NCBI GenBank assembly: GCA_016946835.1
Contig: JACVTC010000026.1
Coordinates: 1-64,000, forward strand
Direction of reading: 5' to 3'
Source: Neocallimastix lanati (nom. inval.)
Lineage: Eukaryota; Neocallimastigomycota; Neocallimastigomycetes; Neocallimastigales; Neocallimastigaceae
Length of the DNA: 64,000 nucleotides
In this document: piece by piece, positions 1-12,608 of the stretch
Numbering within the stretch: position 1 is the first letter of the stretch
How the letters are laid out: every line of letters starts with the position of its first letter
Notes under the pieces: generated by a model
The model's input: only the letters and a program-made list of their open reading frames with translations
Databases searched by the model: none
Told to the model about the DNA's origin: nothing
Position numbers and translations under genes: made by a program

Positions 1-299
1 TATAGATTTTAATTGATGAAAATGAATCTTATCAAAAAAGAATAAATAATTTATATAATAAGAATTTCTAAATTCATTTCGGTTAAATTACAAACCGAAA
101 GAATCTTTAACTTTCTATAATTTTATACAGAAAGAATATTCAAGAAGATATTATTAATAATTAATAAAATAATTAATAAAATAATTATTAATGCAAAATG
201 GGTTGAGGTGTGAGTCGAACCCATGAAGTATTGGTCATGGTCAATGTAACTAACCATTGAACCAAGGTTCTAATTTTACTAATTGAAGATTTCGTTACA
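1..299 (-). mobile_element. LTR A1, family-A LTR cut by the window edge
   Basis: Reads on the minus strand as the first ~300 bases of the LTR seen whole at 33632-34275. Its outer end is TGTAACG at 293-299. It carries the tRNA-like block (193-271) and the conserved stretch around the CCGAAATGAATTTAG motif. The rest lies outside the window, so it cannot be told whether it is a solo LTR or the end of a full element. Confidence 0.85.
193..271 (-). promoter_or_regulatory. tRNA-like Pol III promoter in LTR A1
   Basis: On the minus strand the A box TGGTTCAATGG is followed by the B box GGTTCGACTCA at tRNA-like spacing. The acceptor and T stems do not pair well, so this is a tRNA-derived promoter block rather than a tRNA gene. 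Confidence 0.7.
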
Positions 300-892
300 C
301 TGAGAAAATTATTGTTGTAAAATAATTTAAATGAATTAATTAAAGTTTAAAACTGTAACGGAGGTGCTTCTATAGTAACGGCGGGACGTGGTATAGAAAC
401 ACAGAAAGGAGAAAACTCAATAGGTTTACACTATCTGTATAAATAATTCGTTTTATTAAAAATATTTTTTTATTAATTATAAAATTTAAAGTAATTATTA
501 ATATTAATCAACAAGTTAATATTTCGAATTACTTATACGTTAATTATTATTAATAAAAGCACGAAGAAAAATATTTTCATTCGTGAAGTTCGCACTATTT
601 ATACTTTTAACGGAAAAAACAGTTTTAACATGTAAAAATAATTTTAAAGAAATATTTAGAAATATGTTTGTAATAATTAATAATGTAAAGTTTCTAGAAT
701 ATAGATTTTAATTGATGAAAATGAATCTTATCAAAAAAGAATAAAATAATTTATATAATAAGAATTTCTAAATTCATTTCGGTTAAATTACAAACCGAAA
801 GAATCTTTAACTTTCTATAATTTTATACAGAAAGAATATTCAAGAAGATATTATTAATAATTAATAAAATAATTAATAAAATAATTATCAAT

Positions 893-971
893 GCAAAATG
901 GGTTGAGGTGTGAGTCGAACCCATGAAGTATTGGTCATTGTCAATGTAACTAAACATTAAACCAAAGTTCT
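893..971 (-). promoter_or_regulatory. tRNA-like Pol III promoter in LTR A2
   Basis: Same block as at 193-271 with a few substitutions in the A box region; the B box GGTTCGACTCA is kept. Its tRNA-like position 1 is base 971. Element B begins 15 bp upstream of it (on the minus strand), with a 4-bp target duplication between. Confidence 0.65.
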
Positions 972-986
972 AATTTTATTAACTTA

Positions 987-1645
987 TGATACAAGATGAA
1001 AAGAAAAATAATGATACTTTAAAATTATTATTAAATTATATTAATTATATAAAGTTTGTAAAATATATATTATTATAAAATTAAAATTAATTATATAAAA
1101 ATGATGAATTATATTAATTATAAATCATATAAAATAATATTATTATAGTATAAAATTTAATTATTATAATATAAACTTTTATATTAATGTTTATATAAAA
1201 TATAACAATTATGATTTAATATAGAGATAATAATTATAAAAAAAAAATATATAAAAATATTATAAAAAAAAAAAAAATGTTTTTGTTAAAAAAAATTATT
1301 GATATATGTTAATTAGTAATAGTTGATTTAATATAAGAAAAATGTTTTAATTAGTTAAGATAGTAGTTTAGTTATTAGTTTTAATAAAATTAGTTGTTTA
1401 AGTAATTAATTGTAGAATATTATAATTAAATTATAATTATTAATAGTTAATTAATATGATAAAAATAAAATAAAATAAAATAAAATAAAAATAAAATATT
1501 ACAAAACAAATATCATAAAATAAAAAATTTTAAATAATTAAATAAAATAATTAATATTATTATTAGAATATATAATTTAGTACAATTCCCCAGTGTAGCG
1601 CCCAAAACTATTATAAATACGAATATTTTAAAATATATCGTATCA
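987..1645 (+). repeat. 5' LTR of element B
   Basis: 659 bp, TGATACAAG to CGTATCA, matching 10152-10810 throughout. A block GTGTAGCGCCC at 1593-1603 near its end is complementary to the leader just beyond the primer site. Confidence 0.95.
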
Positions 1646-1652
1646 TATTTTT

Positions 1653-1670
1653 TGGTGGAGAATCCGGGCG
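1653..1670 (+). promoter_or_regulatory. Primer-binding site of element B
   Basis: TGGTGGAGAATCCGGGCG starts 7 bp after the LTR. TGG complements a tRNA CCA end. The implied tRNA 3' end is ATTCTCC-A-CCA; I could not assign it to an amino acid. Confidence 0.6.
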
Positions 1671-1876
1671 CTGCACTATTAAATTATATGAAAATAATAA
1701 TAATATTATAAAAAAAAAAAAAAAATTATTTTTTTTTTATTAAAATATATATATATATATAATAGTAAAAATAAATAAATAATATTAGAGATAAGTCGAA
1801 TTAAATAAGAAAATAAATTACGTATTAAATATAAGTTTTGTTTCATTTTTTTTCCTTTTTTAGTAGTTAATTAATA

Positions 1877-2854
1877 ATGGTTGACGCTTCCAAAGTAAAA
1901 CGTGATCTACCATATCTATGTGACTATGGTAAAGACATAGACACATGGATAGAAGATTTTAAGGGTGTCATGGAAATGCATGACATCCAAGATTCATCTA
2001 GAATTTTTGTATGGCTAAAAATAGTCGTGGAGGCTGACTTGTGGAACGTTTTGAAATCATTAGTAACCACTCGGAATAATATCACAAGGTATCCAAACTA
2101 TAAAGAAGTGCAATCAGCTATTGAAAAGTATATGGATATAAAACCAGCTGATAAATGCTCAGTTTTAAAAAATCTGAAAATAAAACCAAATGAAAATATA
2201 AAGAATTTTAACTACCGTTATTTAACCTTGTATCATCGATTAGATAGAGATTATCAGAAGATTATATCAGTCGATGATTATTTAAATTCAATAAAATCAA
2301 GAATATATGTTCATTCTCAAATTCTCTTAGCCGAATGTGATACCTTGTCGGATGCTTTTGAAGTGGCTGTAAGAGCCGAGAAAGCCGAAAAAAGGACCAT
2401 AGGAAATAATGAATTTCTCAACACTTCTATGATCTTCCAAAATAATTCTAATTGTCAAAATTCTTTATTAGAACATCCATTATATAGAGGATTGACCGAA
2501 GGAAATAGGGATTTAGATAATTCTATACAAAATGCATATTATGTGGGCAATGCTGATCTGTTTTCTACTGGTCGATATCGTCAAGAAAGATTTAATTCAA
2601 GGTATAATAATAACAACAATAATAATAATCAATTTAGAAATTTTACTTGCTACCTCTGTGGCGAACCAGGTCACAAAGCAAGAGAATGTAACAAAAGAAA
2701 TTTAAGAAATAAAAATAAATCTCTTAATTATAGTCAGGATCAGAATCAATTAATGACCTTCGGAAAATTTAATTCTGGATTTTATAATGAAAATAATTAT
2801 AATAATAATGGAAATAGAATGTTTAATAACGGAAATAATGGAAATAATTATAAT

Positions 2855-2887
<33 letters not shown>

Positions 2888-3448
2888 TATAATACTCTAT
2901 ATGGTAATAATAATTATAACAGTAATTATAATAACAATAATAATTATAATAATTTCTATAACAGTAATATTAATAGTAGCAATAATAGTAATTATAATAA
3001 TTTCAATAACAGTAACAATAATAATAATAATAATAATTTTGGTAACTATAATAATAATTCCAATAATAATAATATTAACAATGGTAATTATAATGTTAGG
3101 AACAACAACAATAGAGGAAAAAATAATTATAATAACAATAATAATTATAATAATAACAATTATAGCAATAATAATTATATTAATAGCAATTATAACAATA
3201 ATAATTATAATGACAATAATATGTATAATAACAATAATAATTATAATAGAAATAATAATTATAATAGTAATAGTAATTATGGAAATAATAATTATAATAC
3301 TAATAATACTAATTATGACAACTATAACAATGATAACTACAACAATGCAAGAAATATGGAGGAAATAAGAAATAAAAGTAATCCTAGGTACTTTGATAAT
3401 CAAAATCCTCATCAGCAAAATATTAGAAGCGATAGCAATTTAAAATAG
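1877..3448 (+). CDS. gag: Gag polyprotein of element B
   Basis: 523 residues. The first ~180 residues (MVDASKVKRDLP...) align by eye with Gag of element D and should form the capsid-like part. A CCHC zinc knuckle (CYLCGEPGHKARECNKR) lies at about residues 258-271 and would bind genomic RNA. Everything after the knuckle (about 300-500) is an Asn/Tyr-rich low-complexity tail coded mainly by AAT/AAC, a prion-like composition. The start at 1877 is the first ATG after the leader and gives the residues shared with D. The frame ends at a TAG preceded by a T TTA AAA heptamer; pol lies in the -1 frame. Known role of the family: Gag forms the cytoplasmic virus-like particle. Confidence 0.93.
3439..3445 (+). 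promoter_or_regulatory. Candidate -1 frameshift heptamer between gag and pol of B
   Basis: T TTA AAA in the gag frame, directly followed by the gag TAG stop. The pol frame is already open here (from 3436) and is -1 relative to gag. The pattern X XXY YYZ is the classical slippery form. Element D has T TTA AAC at the same place, one codon before its TAG. Confidence 0.65.
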
Positions 3449-3678
3449 ATTATGGGAGAAGGCCAACTTCCAGTAAACAAACCACCCTTTTATGTATAAA
3501 CAACGACAATTATTGTAATGATAACTTCCATAATCATTATAATAATAATAATAATAATATTAATGAACCTAATAATTATAATGAAAATAATATATATTAT
3601 AAGAATATTAAAAATAAAAATAATAATTTACTAATTAATAATAATGAAAGAAATGAAAATTATGGAAATAATGAAGAA

Positions 3679-3988
3679 ATGGATATCAAGAATAAAGACA
3701 ACAACTATAAAAACAATGAGAATATTTATTTAGTTAATAGAAAAGATAATTTTAATACTAATTCCAATGATAATGATAATAATAATTATAATAATTATAA
3801 TATTTATGATAATTATAATAGTAATAATAATTATTGCAATAAACCAAATTGTAACAATAACAATAATACTAATAATAACAATAACTTTAATAATAACAAT
3901 AACCATAAAAATAACAAAAATAATAATTACACATATAATAATAATTACATTAATAATCGTTACAATAATGATAATAATAGTAATAGTT

Positions 3989-4019
<31 letters not shown>

Positions 4020-4992
4020 TAATCATAATAGTAGTTATAATAATAATTATAATTTTGTTAATAATGGTAATAATTATAATAATGATGATTATAATAATCG
4101 AGGTAATATTAATAACAATAATTATAATAATAATAGTCATAGTTATATTAATAATAATAATAGTAATATTAATAATAATAGTGATATTAATAATAATGTT
4201 AATATTAATAATAATAATAGTAATTATAACAATAAGAATCTTAATAATAATTATAGTAATAGTGATTATTGTAATGATAATTATAATAATAACAATACTA
4301 ATAATTACAATCATAATAATAATTATAAAAATTACAATAACTATAATTATAATTATAATAATAGTATTATGAAATGTATTAGTGATAATGCTAATATGAG
4401 AAATGATAATAATGATTATTATATCGATGATAATAATAATCATTATAATAATTGTAATAATCATTGTAATAATAATATTAAGGATAATGATAATGAAAAA
4501 AATGATTATTATAATAACAATTATAATAAAAATAATAATAATAATGTTTATTTAAGAGATACCAATGAAGAATTCCAGGATGAAGTTGTTTTTGCTGCTC
4601 AGAGAAAAGGCAAACAAAATAAAGAAAAATATAAGGGGCCTTATAAAGAAAAACAAAGGCTTCATCTCAAAGATAATCCAGTTCCTATTCACACTCCAGC
4701 CATGAAACAAATAAATAATAATAATGATAATTATAATGATAGTAATAATAATGAGGAACTAAATAATAATAAAATAATTGAAGGTGAAAATCTTTCTTCT
4801 ACAAAAAAGGTTAATTTTAGAGAAAATCCAGATATTATTGAAATTAATAATAATGGAAATATTCGAGATGAAGATAATATGAATTTAGAGGATGATCCAA
4901 ATAATTTAAATTATAATAATAATAATAATCATAATATTAATATTGATGATTATAATAATAATATTAACAATAATGACAATTCTAATAATATC

Positions 4993-5054
<62 letters not shown>

Positions 5055-8000
5055 TAATAATAATAATAATAACATTAATGATAATATTAATACTAATAAT
5101 GATAGTAATAATAACACAGAAAAATTGGAACATTTGGATATATCATATATAAACCAACCAAATATTTCAAACGCAAAAAAAATTAACAAATTAAATAGAA
5201 TTAAAGAGATAATATCCAATACTACAAACGAAAATGAAAATGGAGGTAATACTAAGACGTCAAAATTAGAGAAACATATTAAAATGATCAATTTGGTCGA
5301 TAATTATGATATAAATGACCTGGTTAAAGATGTTGCCAATATAGAAGTCAAACTTAAATTGGCACACTTATTGGACTTATGTCCTAAATTTCGTACCGGG
5401 TTTAACAAAGAACAAAAATTAATTAAAAGTACCAGTAAAGAATTTTTAATAAATGCTTTATCATTGTTAAGCGACTATAAAGTTATAAAAGTAAATGGTA
5501 CTATTGAAGGATCCTACGCAGAAATATTCTTAGATTCTTGTGCAAGTGTTAATTTAATTACTGCTGCTGCATTCGAGAAGTATAAAATAAATAAAACGGC
5601 CGTTGGAACTATTTCGGAAAGAATATTCCAGGCTTATTCTAATAATTATATTTCTTCGGATGTATACGAATTAGAAATTGAAATAGGCGGCTACACTTTC
5701 AAAGACTATTTCAGAAAAATAGAAAAAGATGATATTTTCGACGTGTTAATTGGTATTAACACGCTTAAGAAAAATAGATTTGTGCTAGATTTAGTTGATG
5801 ATACTTTATTACGTAAAAATGATAATGGTGATTTTATTGAACTTTCTAATTTAATGTATAATGTAAATTTTTCTAATGTTAATGATTTAAATATTAATAA
5901 AAATGATTCTGAAAATTATGTTACGCGTTGTGATGGTATTATCAATTATTGTGCGTGTTCAAATTTTTTGTGTAATGATACTTCTAATATAAATATTAGT
6001 GATTTTGATAATTTAATATTATCTAATGATGAAGTTCTTAATAATAATGATTTATTTCCTATTGATAATAATGTGTTATTTCTTAATAATGATTCAAAAA
6101 TTTGTCCCGCTATTCTTTTAATAACTTCTGATGATAATTCATCTTTTGTTGATTTAAAATCTCTGCAAAATGATAAGAAAATTTCGCTTGTACACGACAT
6201 ATTATCTGAAGTACCTTCTTCTATTAGAGATTCAATTAAAATTTTATTTTTATCATACACGGATATTTTAGCTGTTAAAACAGACGATTTAGGTAATTCT
6301 AAATTATTTCCTCATAGAATTAATTTAGTTCCTGGTACTCACCCTGTTAAACAGAGAGCATATAGACTCTCTAAAGTACAAGCAGATGCTCTAAAAAAAG
6401 AAATAATTAAACTCATTAACAATAAATTAATTGTTCCTTCAAATTCTCCTTGGTCTTCACCAGTTGTTCTTGTGTTAAAAAAAAATGGTCAAGTAAGAAT
6501 GTGCGTTGATTATAGAGTAGTAAATAACTGTACGAAGAAAGATGCCTATGCCCTTCCTATTATCGATGATATTCTTTATTATGTAGGAAACACCGCAGTT
6601 CTTTCAACAATTGATTTATTTTCAGGATACCATCAAATTCCTATGCATCCTGATGATAGAGATATTACGTGTTTTACTACTATTTATGGTAATTTTAATT
6701 TTCAAGTTATGCCTTTTGGGTTGTGTAATGCTCCCGCAACTTTTCAAAGGGAGATGAACCGAATATTCTTCGACTTGATTGGTGTTTGTGTCTTTGTCTA
6801 TATCGATGATCTTGTTGTGTATTCTCCCTCAATGGATCAGCATATTAAAGATCTTGAAAAGGTTTTCAAAATTCTACATAATAATGGATTAAAAATTAAT
6901 TTAGAGAAATGTCATTTTTTTAAAGAAGAAGTAGAATTATTAGGACACAAATTATCTACTAAAGGAATTAGTCCTATTGATTCAAAAGTGAATGTTATTA
7001 TGAATTGGTTACCTCCTAAAAATATTAAGCAACTACGTTCTTTTTTAGGTGCTATTGGCTATTATAGGAAATTCATTTATAATTTTGCTCAAATTGCTAA
7101 ACCATTATATGAACTTACAAAAAAAAATGTTCCTTTTGTATGGACTGATACTACTAATAAGGCTTTTGTTGAATTAAAAAATAAAATAATTTCTGCACCT
7201 ATTTTATCACCTCCTGTTTTTGAAAAACCATTTATTATTCGTACGGACGCCTCTAAATATGGTATTGGTGGAGTTCTTATTCAGTTAGATGAGAATAATG
7301 ATGAAAAGCCTATTTATTTTGAAAGTCGTACCTTAGTAAATGCAGAATTAAACTATAGTATTACGGATTTGGAAGGATTAGCTGCTTACTATTGTGTTAT
7401 GAAATTTAGACCATTTTTAACAGGTAATAATTTTGAAACTATTTTGTACACTGATCATAAACCCTTAGTTTATATTTTCAATAGTAAAGAACCTACTTCT
7501 AGCCGTCATATTAAATGGATTACGGAATTCAGTATTTTAAAAGTTAAAGTTTTATATGAAGAGGGGAGGAGAAATGTAATTGCAGATGCACTTTCAAGAT
7601 TAAATTCTGGTGAAGATATACAAAATAAGAATGTAGAAGAAAATAAAAATATTATTTTGGAAAACAATTTTAATAAAGATAATAATTCAATTAAAAATAT
7701 TATTTTAAAAGAGAATATAAGAAATAATAATTCTAATGAAATTAATAAATCAAGAAATAAAATCAGTAGGGAAAATACTAATGACAATTTATTTATAAAA
7801 ATAGACAATAAAAATACTATTAAAAATAGCAATTTATCTAAAAAAATAAAAATAAATAATATCACAAACAATCATAAATTATATGAGAATGAAAACAATA
7901 ATAATTATAATAAAAATAATATCTCTGATAAAAAAATAGAAATTAATGGGTTTAATAAAAATAATAACTTTAATACTAATAATAATTATATTAAAAATAA

Positions 8001-8723
8001 CAATTATAATAAAAACAATAATCATAATGAAAATAGCAATTGTAATAAAAATAGCAATTATGATAAAGGCAATAATCCTAATGAAAATAATTTTGTTGGA
8101 AATAATAATAGGAATAAAAATAATAATCTCAATGAAAATAATAATTATAATAAAATTAATTACTTAGATGAAAAATTAAAAAATTGTAACATTATTCAAA
8201 ATAACTATTCAAATGAAAACAAAGAAAATTATAATACAAAATATAATAATATACATGATGCATATAAAAATAATAATTATTTAACAAAGGAAACAAGCTT
8301 TAAAACCGAAATATTAAATAATAATGTAATTCAAAATAATGTATTATTTAGAGATATAAAAAATGAGAGTACAACAAATGAAAATGAAAAAGAAAATGAA
8401 AATGAAAAAAATAATATTGTAAATCAAAATAATATAAGCATTAATAATAAATTCAATAAAATTTTGAATATTGATAAAAATATTAACAAAAAATCTCTTA
8501 ATAAAAATGAACAAGAAGATCATAGAAGTATAACTATAGGAAAAAAGAAATATAATAATATTTTAAAAATTGATAAAATTAATAATAATTTTACAAATAA
8601 TAACATTCAAAAGGATGATAATAATGAAATGTTAAATAATGATATAAATAAAAATTACTCAAGAAATATTTTATCTAACAATAATGTATATCTAGATACA
8701 AATTTCGTAATAAATATTACACC

Positions 8724-8795
<72 letters not shown>

Positions 8796-9999
8796 AATAA
8801 ATAATAATGAAAATAATAATAATGATGAAAAATTTTTAAATGATTTTATTGATAATTATATAAAACAAAAATTTGTAGAAATAGATGGGATTATTTATTA
8901 TAAACAAAATAATAATTTAAGAAGAGTAATTTTTAATGAAAAAGAAAAATGGAAATTAATTAATTTAGCACATAACGTAGGACATGAAGGTTGTTATAAA
9001 ATCTATCATAGATTAAAAAGAGATTACTTTTGGAAAGGAATAAATAAAGATATAAAAATATTTATAAAATGTTGTAAGAAATGTCAAATGTATAAGCCAC
9101 AGCCTCAAAATAAATACCCTGAAGATATTCCAACACCACCAGGATTGCCTTTCACAAGAGTTGGTTTAGATTTAGTTGGTCCATTATATACAACTGCTAG
9201 AGGAAATAGATATATCATAGTATTAGTTGACTACCTTACCAAATGGGTGGAAGCTGAACCATTAGAAAAAACAGAATCTGAAGATGTAATAAGATTTTTA
9301 ATTAATGTGTTTTCGAGGCATGGAATACCAGAGTTATTAATTACAGATAATGGCCCACAACTTATTTCAGATAAAACTAAAGCTTTTCTCGATTTGCATG
9401 ATGTATATGTACATAATGTGGCTACGTATCATCCACCTTCTAATGGAGAAGTTGAGAATAGAAATAGAGAAATTGGAAAATATTTGCGGCTTTTAGGAAA
9501 AAATAATAAAGATTGGGATGATATTCTACCTAGTGCTTTATGGGCGCTTAGAACAGCGAAGAATGAAGTAACAAAATATAGCAGTTTTGAATTACTTTAT
9601 GGTAGAAGGGATTTGCAACCTTTCGAACTTACAATTAATGTTGATCAAAAACATGAAGATGAAACTGATGAAGAATATTATTTAAGAAAATTTATTACAC
9701 ATAATAAATGGATTAATGAAGCTATTCGGAATATAGAAACTGCTAATGAACTATGGAAAGATAGAAGAAAACAAATTAAAAGATTAAGAAGTGAATTTAA
9801 ACCTGGAGATTTAGTATTAATCAGGAATTTTAATAGAAGAAAATTGGACCCTTATTTTATTGGACCATTAAAAATAGTTAAGCAACAATTTAATACTGTT
9901 ACAGTTTGTGATCCAATTACTAATGAAGTTGCCGAAAGAAATATACATCTCAAAAATGTTATTCCTTATATAAGTAGTTTTGTAGAAATCACTGATTAA
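3679..9999 (+). CDS. pol: Pol polyprotein of element B (PR-RT-RNase H-IN)
   Basis: 2106 residues from the first ATG; the frame is open further upstream to 3436, so Pol is probably made by -1 frameshifting and 3679 is not a real start. Order: Asn-rich N-terminal region (~1-500), aspartic protease with FLDSCASVNLI near 618, reverse transcriptase with MPFGL and YIDD near 1040, RNase H with RTDAS near 1187, a ~400-residue Asn-rich linker (nt ~7610-8830), integrase HHCC zinc domain (~1762-1804), integrase core (GLDLVGP, TDNGP, GEVENRNRE), and a GPL/F-type C-terminal module near 2060. PR-RT-RH-IN order is Ty3/gypsy. The Asn-rich expansions make it much longer than usual. No chromodomain seen. Looks whole. 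Confidence 0.94.
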
Positions 10000-10110
10000 T
10001 ATTAATATTTAAAAAATAATAATAGTTTAAAATAAATCACTACCTAAAAAAAAAAAAAAAAATAATGCCTTATAAATTTTAAAATTTATTATTTCATACA
10101 AATATTCTTT

Positions 10111-10151
10111 AGACTTCAAGGGACGAAGTCTGATCTAAAGCGTGGGCGTTC
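10111..10151 (+). promoter_or_regulatory. Stem-loop and polypurine-like tract of element B
   Basis: AGACTTC and GAAGTCT form a perfect 7-bp stem with a 7-nt loop (10111-10131), followed by a GC-rich purine-containing stretch (AAAGCGTGGGCGTTC) ending at the 3' LTR. The same stem-loop precedes the 3' LTR of element D. Confidence 0.6.
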
Positions 10152-10810
10152 TGATACAAGATGAAAAGAAAAATAATGATACTTTAAAATTATTATTAAA
10201 TTATATTAATTATATAAAGTTTGTAAAATATATATTATTATAAAATTAAAATTAATTATATAAAAATGATGAATTATATTAATTATAAATCATATAAAAT
10301 AATATTATTATAGTATAAAATTTAATTATTATAATATAAACTTTTATATTAATGTTTATATAAAATATAACAATTATGATTTAATATAGAGATAATAATT
10401 ATAAAAAAAAAATATATAAAAATATTATAAAAAAAAAAAAAATGTTTTTGTTAAAAAAAATTATTGATATATGTTAATTAGTAATAGTTGATTTAATATA
10501 AGAAAAATGTTTTAATTAGTTAAGATAGTAGTTTAGTTATTAGTTTTAATAAAATTAGTTGTTTAAGTAATTAATTGTAGAATATTATAATTAAATTATA
10601 ATTATTAATAGTTAATTAATATGATAAAAATAAAATAAAATAAAATAAAATAAAAATAAAATATTACAAAACAAATATCATAAAATAAAAAATTTTAAAT
10701 AATTAAATAAAATAATTAATATTATTATTAGAATATATAATTTAGTACAATTCCCCAGTGTAGCGCCCAAAACTATTATAAATACGAATATTTTAAAATA
10801 TATCGTATCA
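10152..10810 (+). repeat. 3' LTR of element B
   Basis: 659 bp, same length as and apparently identical to the 5' LTR. Followed by target duplication CTTA (10811-10814). Confidence 0.95.
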
Positions 10811-10814
10811 CTTA

Positions 10815-11609
10815 CAATACAGAATGAACAAATAATACTAATTGTGCTAGAATAATATAAATTATTCTAACCTTATAGATTATTCTATTCTATATAATTG
10901 GAACTTTCCAATATTCTTCAAATATTACTAAATAGAAATCTTAAGTTAATAAATCACTAATTAACTTATAATTCCTTTTTGAATTATCGATCCGATTCCA
11001 TTATAATGTATTAAAAATCTTTAGCCAAGAATATTGTCCTTGCCCACTTAATATATTAATATTATATTTCTTTTGTATTATGTTATATTGAAAATAATCA
11101 AATCTATTTAATTAGTTATTAAAATTTTCGTTATCAATTTAAATTTATTTTTAATTACTAAATTTAACTAAACCACAATAAAATATTCTGTATAATCTCT
11201 TTATTTTTATTTTATATATATTAGTATTAAATTATTATTAAATAATTAATAATTCAATAATATATAACTACTATTTATAACAATAATATTATTAACTAAA
11301 ATAATAATTCAATTTCAATTTAAATGTTTTATTTATAAAAATAATTAGTAATTAGTTTATTAAAAAAATAGTTAGGCTTTACAAATTTTAATTTGATAAA
11401 AAAATATAAATACATGTAATTTTAGTGAAATAAAATATAATCAATAACTTTCTTTTTATTAAATAAATAATTATATTATTATTTTTCTTTTATAAATTTA
11501 AATAAATAAATATTGATTTTAAAACAAATTATTTTTTTTTTATTGTAATTTTATTATTTGTGTTAATTATTATTATATTCCTAAAACTATATGAACCATA
11601 CCACTTATG
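10815..11609. other. Unassigned AT-rich stretch between B and LTR P1
   Basis: About 800 bp without an ORF or recognisable repeat. It lies inside the split LTR A2, so it arrived with or next to LTR P1. It may be interior sequence of the element that left P1. Confidence 0.4.
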
Positions 11610-12608
11610 TGTAAGAATCTATAATTATTTTTAACAAAATAATTATATTTTCTTAGTTAGGTTATAATTAATATAACTTTTATTTAACTCATATTTCATT
11701 TATACAATTAATTATAATTAATAATTTATTTAATTATATATTAAAATTTTATTTAGTTTAATATTAAAAATTTATTTAATCAAATAATTTTTATACATTT
11801 AAAATAATATTAAATTTATTTAATTATTCACTTAATTATTAAATTTATTAGTTTTAGTTTTCTTTCACTTATTAAATCATAAACTAAAACACTATTCTGT
11901 ATTTTATCATGTATTCTGTATTCTATCATGTATTCTGTATTGTATTAATCATGTATTTTATTATTAATGTATTGTTTTATATTTTTTATGTAAAGTTCTA
12001 TAAAATAGAACTAAATAGATTAAATTTTAAATTTTATGATCGAAATAATTTTCATTATTTTATTCTTTTATTTTCGATCATTATATTAGATTAAGTAATC
12101 GGTTAATTAAGGTTTTTCCAATTACTTCTTAAAAGTAATCGGTTTTACTTAATTAACGCGATGATCGATATGGATAGAATATCGATCAAAAAACTTATCT
12201 AGGTTTTTCTTCTAGTCTTTTCCTAGATAAGAGATTTGTTAAGATTAGAACCCCTTTTGATTTTAACCTTATTTTGACAAAAAAGTATAAATAAGGCTCT
12301 TGAGTTCTCTTTGAGAAATCAAGAGTTATTATTATAACAATTATAATATAATAATAATAACAATAAGTTTTAACATTTAAAATTTTTAATAAAAAATAAA
12401 ACAAATTATTTTAATAAAACAAATTTTATAATTAAAACTTTTCCTTATCAATTTTAGTGTTTCGTCTATTATAATTCGTAATAATAAACTCGATAATTAG
12501 AAAGAACCATAGGTAAGTATGATTCTTTTCTAAACCTTTAATATTAGCAGTTAGAGCTAATATTAATGATTAATAATTTAATTATAATTTTTTAATTAAA
12601 TTATTACA
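11610..12608 (+). mobile_element. LTR P1 (family P)
   Basis: Begins TGTAAGAATCTATAATT and ends AATTATTACA; related to P2 at 53842-54738. It contains TATAAATAAG near 12285, then a hairpin (CTCTTGA...TCAAGAG) and AAGAGTTATTAT, the same promoter layout as the LTR of E, so P is probably a relative of E. Its right end abuts base 16 of LTR A2 exactly. The target duplication is not clear. Confidence 0.65.

Larger units (their letters stand above)
987..10810 (+). mobile_element. Ty3/gypsy element B, looks whole
   Basis: A 9.8-kb LTR retrotransposon with two 659-bp LTRs (TGATAC...GTATCA), target duplication CTTA at 983-986 and 10811-10814, a primer site, gag, pol (PR-RT-RH-IN order, Ty3 type) and a stem-loop plus purine-rich tract before the 3' LTR. 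The LTRs look identical by eye, so insertion is very recent. No breaks are visible in gag or pol. It is inserted in LTR A2. D is its closest relative here (similar Gag and Pol, same stem-loop). Confidence 0.95.

Noticed and set aside
193-271. tRNA gene on the minus strand
   Set aside because: A and B boxes are good, but acceptor and T stems do not pair, and the block recurs inside every family-A LTR. Treated as a tRNA-derived promoter.
2787-3418. Ile-rich frames on both strands over the gag tail of B
   Set aside because: Shadows of AAT repeats in other frames; no domain content. The same holds for Ile-rich frames at 3730-5150 and 19330-19764.
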